From assembly GCA_015852425.1 (NCBI GenBank), contig JAAAIG010000619.1, positions 1 to 14,376 of the forward strand: a stretch of DNA of 14,376 nt, in the 5' to 3' direction. The stretch is from Gryganskiella cystojenkinii. Taxonomy: Eukaryota > Mortierellomycota > Mortierellomycetes > Mortierellales > Mortierellaceae. Shown in pieces: positions 8,272-14,376 of this stretch. Position 1 is the stretch's first letter. Each line of letters opens with the position of its first letter. The notes beneath the pieces were generated by a model, which saw only the letters and a program-made list of their open reading frames with translations, was not told the DNA's origin and searched no databases. Both the position numbers and the translations under genes were made by a program.

Positions 8272-8644
8272 GGTTGAATTGAATGGATGAATGAATTAAT
8301 GGAGGGGGATGGATGTATTGCGATGAGGAAAAACGAGATATAAAGAAACGCCGCAGCTCAAGACGATATGCTTGCTGGAAATACCAGGGATAATAAGTCT
8401 CGATTAAAACAAGTCGCGGTAAAATAAAATAAAAGTCCAGTCCCGCCTGCTCAGCCACTGAAATACGGAAATTGATCAGTGCAAAAAAAGAATGGTGGCG
8501 GCTTTCCTTCATCAACGTTCCATTTGGTTATTGGCCTTTTCTTGTTCGAGGAGGTGTTTAAATTTCGCATTTTTTAATTTCATTTTTCCATTTCTTCATC
8601 CCACCCCTTCTCCCTCTTTTTCATCACTCTGCTCTCCTCTCATA
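8272..8644. promoter_or_regulatory. Shared divergent promoter region of F-box 2 and CCT7
   Basis: These 373 bases separate two start codons facing away from each other. An inverted CCAAT box (ATTGG, 8530-8534) lies about 110 bases before the CCT7 start, and a CT-rich leader (about 8580-8643) precedes that start. On the F-box side the leader is A/T-mixed with no clear TATA. I looked for heat-shock elements, since chaperonin genes can be heat-regulated, and found no convincing GAA/TTC array. Confidence 0.5.
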
Positions 8645-10951
8645 ATGTCACGCCAACAGCAGATGATGGTAACCCACCCCTGAACAACTCACCATCGACA
8701 CGACGCACTAGATCAGGCACAGGACACGGGACATTCTTCAGCTGATCGCCTCCCATGATCAGCACACGCTTCTGTCCTCAGGAACAAAACAATGGAAAAT
8801 CGCGTCTGTTTCATCAGATCTCGGGACCCTGCTACCTTTCTAGCCACAGGAACACTCCTTCAACCTTGGTCGATGCAATCTACCCGATTTCATACTTGAA
8901 AAGTTAACACATTCGTTCTCTCACCTTTTTTTTTTGTTGTCTTGTTTGCGTGCGTCACGTTTTTGTTTGTGTCGCTTTTTTGTAGCAACCTCAAATCATC
9001 CTCTTGAAGGATGGTACAGACTCGTCCCAGGGCAAAGGCCAACTTTTGTCCAACATCAACGCCTGCATGGCCGTTGTTGACACTGTCCGTACAACCCTTG
9101 GACCCCGCGGCATGGATAAGCTCATTGTTGACGAGAAGGGTAAACATTAAGATCGAGTCTCTTTGCCCATAAAGCTGTCACCGATCCAAGGGGATACAAT
9201 GCTAACAACCGCGCATTTCTCTTCTTCGTTTTTCTTCTTCGTTATTTTGCATCAAAAAATAATAGGTTCCGTGACAATCTCCAACGACGGTGCCACTATC
9301 ATGAAGTTGCTCGATATTGTTCACCCTGCTGCCAAGACCCTTGTCGATATTGCCAGATCACAGGATGCCGAGGTCGGTGACGGTACCACCTCTGTTGTTC
9401 TTTTGGCCGGAGAGCTCTTGAAGGAGATTCGTTCCTATGTCGAGGATGGTGTTTCGCCCCAAGTGATCATCAAGGGTTACCGCAAGGCTGTTCAGTTGGC
9501 GATCAACAAGGTCAAGGAGATTGCTGTCCGTGTCGAGCGCAAGGACGAGGCCGAGTTCCGTTCGCTTCTCGAAAAGTGCGCTGCTACCGCCATGTCCTCA
9601 AAGTTGATTCACTCTCAGACGGATTTCTTCACAAAGATGGTGGTCGATGCGGTTTTGCACTTGGATCAGGAAGAGTTGGACGAGAACTTGATCGGCATGA
9701 AGAAGGTTGCCGGAGGAGCCATGCAGGATTCACTCATGGTCGACGGTGTCGCTTTCAAAAAGACTTTCTCGTATGCTGGATTTGAGCAGCAGCCCAAGAG
9801 CTTCAAGGATCCCAAGGTCCTCTGCTTGAACGTCGAGCTGGAGTTGAAGGCTGAGCGCGATAACGCCGAGGTCCGTGTCGAAGCTGTCGATGTAAGTTTC
9901 CTCAATTCTCACTTTACGGATCTGCAGCTTTTTTTTTTTAGTCCTTTTTGTTTTATGCATATGGTGGTGACGTTTTACTGACAAGTTCCAATATTTTTGT
10001 GTTTCCCTATCGTCTCATTTTTATGTTTTCGTGCTGGTCCTCTTACCACCGCATCGACACTTCCTCAATAACTGGGATTGACTCGTACAACAGGAATACC
10101 AAAAGATTGTCGATGCCGAGTGGAAGATTATTTACGACAAGTTGGAGGCCATTGTCAACACTGGAGCCAAGGTCGTCTTGTCAAAGTTGCCCATTGGAGA
10201 TCTTGCTACCCAGTACTTTGCCGATCGCGACATCTTCTGCGCCGGTCGTGTCCCCGCTCAGGATTTGAACCGTGTCGTCCAAGCTGTTGGAGGATCGATC
10301 CAGTCGACCTGCTCAGATATCGAGGACAAGCACCTCGGTCAGTGTGGTACTTTTGAGGAGAAGCAGATCGGAAGCGAGCGTTTCAACTTTTTCCAGGGCT
10401 GCAGCAAGGCCAGGACCTGCACTTTGATCTTGCGTGGAGGTGCTGAGCAGTTCATTGCCGAGGTCGAGCGTTCGTTGCACGATGCCATCATGATTGTCCG
10501 TCGTGCGATCAAGAACTCGTTGGTCGTTGCTGGAGGTGGAGCCACAGAAATGGAGGTTTCAAAGTACTTGAGAGAGTCGTCGTTGTTGATCGAAGGCAAG
10601 CAGCAGTTGATCATTGGCGCGTTTGCTCGTGCTTTGGAGGTGATCCCCCGTCAGTTGTGCGACAATGCTGGTTTCGATGCCACGGATATCCTGAACCAGT
10701 TGAGGACCAAGCATACGCAGGGAGAGATGTGGTATGGTGTTGATATCGAGTCCGAGTCGATTGCTGATAACATGGAGAAGTTTGTTTGGGAGCCCGCACT
10801 GGTCAAGACCAACGCCATGGCTGCTGCCTGTGAGGCCGCTTGCTTGATCCTGTCTGTTGATGAGACGGTCAAGTCACCTTCATCGCAGAACCCAGCAGCG
10901 AACGCTCGTGGTGCGCCCCGCGGCCGTGGCCGTGGAGTCCCCCGTCGTTAA
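8645..10951 (+). CDS. CCT7: T-complex protein 1 subunit eta (CCT7), cytosolic chaperonin subunit
   Basis: The product is one of eight paralogous subunits of the cytosolic CCT/TRiC chaperonin, which uses ATP to fold actin, tubulin and many WD-repeat proteins. I model four exons: 8645-8668, 8986-9139, 9266-9891 and 10094-10951. They give 1662 bases and 553 residues, the usual length. All introns are GT-AG (GTAACC...TAG, GTAAAC...TAG, GTAAGT...CAG) and phases match (0, 1, 0). Visible group II chaperonin motifs are LGPRGMDKL (46-54), TISNDGATI (63-71), the nucleotide-binding GDGTTS (97-102) and [13 protein letters not shown] (about 413-425). Eta-specific stretches known from yeast and human include [24 protein letters not shown] and GSIQSTCSD. 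The tail ends in [10 protein letters not shown]; Arg/Gly tails are typical of eta. The first exon has only eight codons (MSRQQQMM), so this start is the least certain part, although Q-rich short N-termini fit the family. Confidence 0.95.
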
Positions 10952-11173
10952 GGTGGAGCGAGGAGTAATTGATATAGCATAGATAGTATCAGGAGTTGTA
11001 AGCATGATATTGTTACGTACATAGGGAAAGGGAGGTGATCCTCTCAAATATCATCATTTTTTTTGCAAACAAAATTCCTGAGTGTCACCTGACTGTTCGC
11101 TGTATTTTGAGCAGTGTGCCTTTTCCCTGGAAACAAGACCAAAAATGAAGAGGAGCTCACAATAAGGTTGAGT
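10952..11173 (+). other. CCT7 3' flank
   Basis: No gene is seen. The stretch should contain the CCT7 3' untranslated region, but no AATAAA is present close to the stop. A short T run at about 11057-11064 and mixed sequence follow. Confidence 0.4.
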
Positions 11174-11357
11174 CCCTTTTTTCTTTCTTTCGTTCTTTCT
11201 TTCTTCTGTCTCTTTTGATCCCTGAATACCCTCCAATATCCACTCGCTCACATACTCTTCTTCTTTCACTACCCTTTCTCTTCGAATCGACATTCACCCG
11301 GAATTCCGTTCTTCATTCAAATCGGGTTCTTTCATTCTCTCTTCAAAAACGCACGTA
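11174..11357 (+). promoter_or_regulatory. Pyrimidine-rich promoter/leader with a CTTT microsatellite
   Basis: The plus strand is dominated by C and T, beginning with an imperfect TTTC tetranucleotide repeat (about 11177-11206) and continuing with CTTC/TTCA-rich sequence to about 25 bases before the start at 11383. This resembles the CT-rich leaders of other genes in the window and probably marks the promoter and transcription start of the next gene. No TATA box is evident. Confidence 0.5.
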
Positions 11358-11382
11358 AACACGCACAATACACACTCTGTCA

Positions 11383-13069
11383 ATGGCAAAGCGTGTCCTC
11401 CCTCCTTGGCAAAGGACCGTGCAACGGATATTTTTTGTCATTGCCGCCGTCCTCTGCATCACTCTCCCAGTCCTCTATGGCAAACATCGATCCATTTCAT
11501 CTGGGACTATGGGCTGGATCTTTGGGGTGTTCTTTGGTCTCTGGATATGGTTCACTGTAAGGATGATTACTACTCTCCCTTCTACTCATTTTTTTTGTTG
11601 TTGTTTATTGCAACTTCTGGTGTTTCGTCATCCCCACCTTGACACCAGATCGATCTTTGGGTACACCGGAACTTTAACATTATTCGCACCCTTTACTAAC
11701 CAACCGCTCCCCTTTTTAATCGTGGGTGTGTTACGACATGCATTGCATATCCTATCTTCTTTAATCCACAAAGGCGTTCACATATTGCAGACCGAGGCCA
11801 ACAAATACAGAGTCGTCGTTACCGATCCACACACCTTCGCCCCTAATCCTTCACACGCCCACTCGATCCGACGCACTGCCCTCTTCTCCTGCAATCCGTC
11901 TTCCAAAAGCAGCACATACTGCGACACCCAAGTCAACGGAGGTCGAGGTCGATGAAAAGCATCCACAGCGAGGAGCTCGATTCGCCCTCGATATCGAGGA
12001 TGAGGAAGAGAATCCGCGAAGCGCACGAGCTCAGAATAGTGTCTCGTTCAAGACCCGACCTCGGGGTAACACTACGGACTCGGCAAGTTCTCTGGCCTAC
12101 CCAACTTTTGCAGCCTATCGACAGGCACAGCACGTAAACTTTGATACGTTCGCCCAACGTGTCAAGAGGGCTTTTGCCTTGAAACAAGATCAAGAGCGGG
12201 AAGAAAAGGCTACCCTGCAACAACGGCAGCAAGAGGAAGAAGAGACTGCTCTCCGCATTCAAAAACAAGAAGAGCAGGTGCAACAGCTGCAACAACAGAT
12301 GGTTCTTCGACCCAGCAACCCTCGATCACAGTCCTCCTCAGTCCTTGGCAAGTCGGAGATGTTCACAAACAATAGCGGTACCCGTTCCAGGTCTTCGTCT
12401 GCTGCAGGAATGATTGGCGAGTTTGCAGAGCGGATCAAAAACGGCTCGTCGATATTTTTCCGTCGATCCTCATCCAGTTTTGGGATTGTGACCAGCAACG
12501 ATCATGATGATGCAGGTAGCGGTGGCCGTGGTTCGGATAGCAATTTGGAAACCAAAGTCCAGACAACTTTTGCTACAAAGACGAACAACAAAAATGCCTC
12601 ATACATTGAAGATGTCTCAGCAGGGATCCATCCCGTCACTGGTTATCAAGACTATGTTACCATCGGTGCCACCACCACCACTACTGCTGATCTTCCAACA
12701 GTAGTCATTTTACCATCGTCGCCTGTGTTTCCATCAGAGGAAGGGGAAAAGTATCGGCAGTGAGTCTCCTCTTTACCACAGTCTTGTTCAAAAACATTGT
12801 CGGGGACATCCAAGTGACTCGCTATTCACTCTCGGAGGATGATCACCCGTAAGACCGCCGACGGAGTTGGCCTTTGGAAAATTTTCACCTTCATTTCTCG
12901 TCTGAGTTTCTTTTGCTTTGACAGTTTGTCCGATCTTGTTGCAAAGGGATCTCCGACATCAACTTCTTCTAGACCTCAGCAAACATTCCTCACACGACCA
13001 AACCCCCGGCTGGCCCTTACCGCCAGTTTGGAAGGATTTTCTTTTGATTTTCGATACCCTTTTTTTTAA
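11383..13069 (+). CDS. Unrecognised two-helix membrane protein with a coiled coil and Ser-rich tail
   Basis: I do not recognise this family. My model joins 11383-11556, 11774-12759 and 12925-13069: 1305 bases, 434 residues. Exon 1 carries two hydrophobic helices (about residues 16-33 and 41-58). The rest is hydrophilic: a Thr/Pro/Ser-rich part, an acidic patch (DIEDEEEN), a Gln/Glu-rich segment at about 192-233 that looks like a coiled coil (KQDQEREEKATLQQRQQEEE), Ser-rich stretches (SRSSSAAG, RRSSSSFG) and an STSSRPQQ tail. This suggests a membrane-anchored protein with a long cytosolic part. Intron 1 (GTAAGG...AAAG) has a perfect TACTAAC branch site at 11694-11700, and its acceptor at 11773 keeps the long frame open. 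Intron 2 (12760-12924, GTGAGT...ACAG) has an in-frame stop just inside. If intron 2 is retained, the protein ends at 12763. Existence of the gene is likely; exon borders are inferred. Confidence 0.7.
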
Positions 13070-13198
13070 ATCTCCTTCGCCTATTTTTCTTACTTTTTCT
13101 ACAGATCCCTGGGACATTAGAAACTACATTATTTTTCCATCCCAGCAAGCCCTTGTACCATATTTTTTTATTATTCCCTAAGACAACAGTATTCAACT
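13070..13198 (+). other. 3' untranslated region of the two-helix protein gene
   Basis: A T-rich stretch between the modelled stop (13067-13069) and the polyadenylation hexamer at 13199. No other gene signal is seen in it. Confidence 0.4.
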
Positions 13199-13204
13199 AA
13201 TAAA
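13199..13204 (+). terminator. Polyadenylation hexamer of the two-helix protein gene
   Basis: AATAAA lies about 130 bases past the modelled stop codon, in an A/T-rich segment, and is followed by further A-rich sequence. It supports a gene end near 13.07 kb rather than continuation into the MscL gene. Confidence 0.5.
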
Positions 13205-13679
13205 CTATCAAAAGAAATAAGAACCAAAACGTGTCTCCAATGATGACATGTTCTTCTAGACGTGACAGGTCAATAACACTAAAAAAAAGAGAGTTGGACT
13301 ACCACATGATCAGGTTGGACACGAATTCCATGGAGGGTTTTGTGTGCCCAATGTTCCGTCTGTCCCTGTGCTCCCTCTTCGACCCTGATCCTGATCCCTG
13401 GAGGAGAAAGAGGAGGGGCACGCACATTGAATGTTCCTGTCGTCATCTGCTGAAATCGGGTGTGCTAAAGTAAAGGCAATTGGAACGATATTGTCGACAA
13501 AGGGAAAAAAACATGGCGTTGTTCTCTTTTACTTTTCTGTATTTTTTCTTCTCTTCTCCTCTCCTCAACTTTTCCTTCTTGGATTCCCTGATCCCCCGCC
13601 GATTCTTGTAGATACATCTCTTTATTTATCCGATCTACTCGAAAATACAGCCAGGAGCCAAATACACACACAAAAAACG
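13205..13679 (+). promoter_or_regulatory. Promoter region of the MscL-like gene
   Basis: The region contains a CT-rich tract (about 13526-13600), then TCTTTATTTATCC near 13618 and an A/C-rich stretch up to the start codon. An open frame runs through it into the MscL frame, but its composition is that of a promoter. No other gene is seen. Confidence 0.45.
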
Positions 13680-14376
13680 ATGTCTGCTCCACCAAGACGT
13701 GACACAAACACCAACGGATACAACGCCACCACCATGTCGACAGGGAACGGTAGCAGCCATACGGGGAGTATTGCCAGCAGTAACAACGCACAAAGAGGAT
13801 CCAGGCGGGAGCGGATCATGCATGAGATTCATAATGTCGAGGATGCGGCGCGCGAGTCCTTACTTCACGGAGGGGGGGTTGTCTCGCGAAAAGCGAAATC
13901 GTTTTGGGAAAATTTCAGGGTGAGAACACACTGCGTCTTTTTTTTTTTTTTTTGTGTTTCTTCGAGTGCATTCAAACAACGAATTCGGGAATCCCATTGT
14001 GTTCATGGTTCTAATCAAGTTATGGTTCTCTTTCAAAAACAAAAAACTAGAGTTTTGTCGACAACGAAAACGTTATCGGACTCGCCGTCGCCTTGATGCT
14101 CGGAGCATCGTTTACCGCACTTGTCAATTCGTTGGTCGATGATATCCTTGGACCCCCGATGGGATTAGCCCTGGGGAGGGCCAGTCTCGAGAACCTGTTT
14201 ATCGTCATTCAGGAAGGGAAGAATGAGTCGGCCTCGTACATGACGTTGGAGCAAGGTACACACATACACAAGGCACCTATAACCTGCTGCCTCCTGTTCG
14301 CAATCAAAAACAGAAACCAGATCATACTTTGTTTGTGAATCTTGAACCTTGACCTTTTTTTTTTTTTTTTTTTTTT
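13680..14376 (+). CDS. MscL-family large-conductance mechanosensitive channel, partial (5' part)
   Basis: Exons 13680-13919 and 14051-14255 encode the first 148 residues; the gene runs off the window. Residues 1-75 are hydrophilic and Ser/Thr/Asn/Arg-rich, an extension bacterial MscL lacks. Then SFWENFRSFVDNENVIGLAV leads into the MscL first helix, LMLGASFTALVNSLVDDIL, followed by GPPMGLALG and LENLFIVI. This matches the family pattern of a short amphipathic helix, a Gly/Ala-rich pore-lining helix and the PP-GL turn. In bacteria MscL opens under membrane tension to release solutes in osmotic downshock; the fungal role and location are unknown. Intron 1 (13920-14050, GTGAGA...CTAG) keeps phase 0 and has a CTAAT branch-like site. 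A second intron starts after 14255 (GTACAC, phase 1) and ends in CTTGACC plus a T run, so its acceptor is just beyond the edge. The second membrane helix is not seen. Confidence 0.85.
14355..14376 (+). repeat. T homopolymer run at the right edge
   Basis: At least 22 consecutive T end the window. The run follows CTTGACC, so it is likely the polypyrimidine tract of the second MscL intron. Its true length is unknown because the window stops inside it. Confidence 0.8.

Noticed and set aside
8400..8600. Possible heat-shock elements upstream of CCT7
   Set aside because: Scattered GAA and TTC triplets are present but not in the alternating five-base spacing needed for a heat-shock element.
9163..9265. 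An upstream start for the CCT7 frame just before the TISNDG motif
   Set aside because: It lies inside intron 2. The residues it adds do not resemble CCT eta, whereas splicing 9139 to 9266 restores the conserved [12 protein letters not shown] join.
12839..12924. A separate small gene starting at 12839
   Set aside because: The frame before 12925 is intronic. Only the part after the acceptor reads as a sensible continuation of the two-helix protein.
13431..13679. In-frame N-terminal extension of the MscL gene with a hydrophobic stretch resembling a signal sequence
   Set aside because: The hydrophobic residues are encoded by the CT-rich promoter tract. The ATG at 13680 follows a normal A/C-rich leader and starts a typical hydrophilic MscL extension.

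Overview
The window looks like nuclear DNA of a filamentous early-diverging fungus. A Mortierella-like (Mortierellomycotina) genome is my best guess, because of the F-box/leucine-rich proteins, the short GT-AG introns, the pyrimidine-rich leaders upstream of start codons and an IS630/Tc1-type transposon relic. That placement rests on gene style and was not tested by alignment. There is no operon, CRISPR array, rRNA or recognisable tRNA.

Layout. 1-723 holds the decayed end of a DDE transposase, preceded by a perfect hairpin and an Arg/Gly-coding-like stretch. 724-1886 has no gene I can support. 1887-3272 (minus) is an intronless UNC93-like major-facilitator membrane protein. 3273-4127 is a divergent promoter region. 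4128-5831 (plus) and 6277-8271 (minus) are two convergent, intronless F-box/leucine-rich genes. 8272-8644 is a 373 bp divergent promoter shared with the next gene. 8645-10951 (plus) is a four-exon gene for the eta subunit of the cytosolic chaperonin CCT/TRiC (CCT7), the best-supported call here. 11383-13069 (plus) is a three-exon gene for an unrecognised protein with two predicted membrane helices, a Gln/Glu coiled coil and a Ser-rich tail. 13680 to the right edge (plus) is the 5' part of a gene for an MscL-type mechanosensitive channel, with an intron and a long hydrophilic N-terminal extension.

How the genes relate. Each gene appears to have its own promoter. The F-box proteins are presumed SCF ubiquitin-ligase substrate adaptors, CCT7 is a housekeeping folding-machine subunit, and UNC93-like, the two-helix protein and MscL are membrane proteins. 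I see no convincing new multi-gene system. The items most worth a second look are the fungal MscL gene, the unrecognised membrane/coiled-coil gene beside it with its ambiguous first intron, and the CCT7 start hidden in an eight-codon first exon. Both window edges fall in hard-to-assemble sequence (a transposon relic and a 22-base T run), so the window may be a whole contig.
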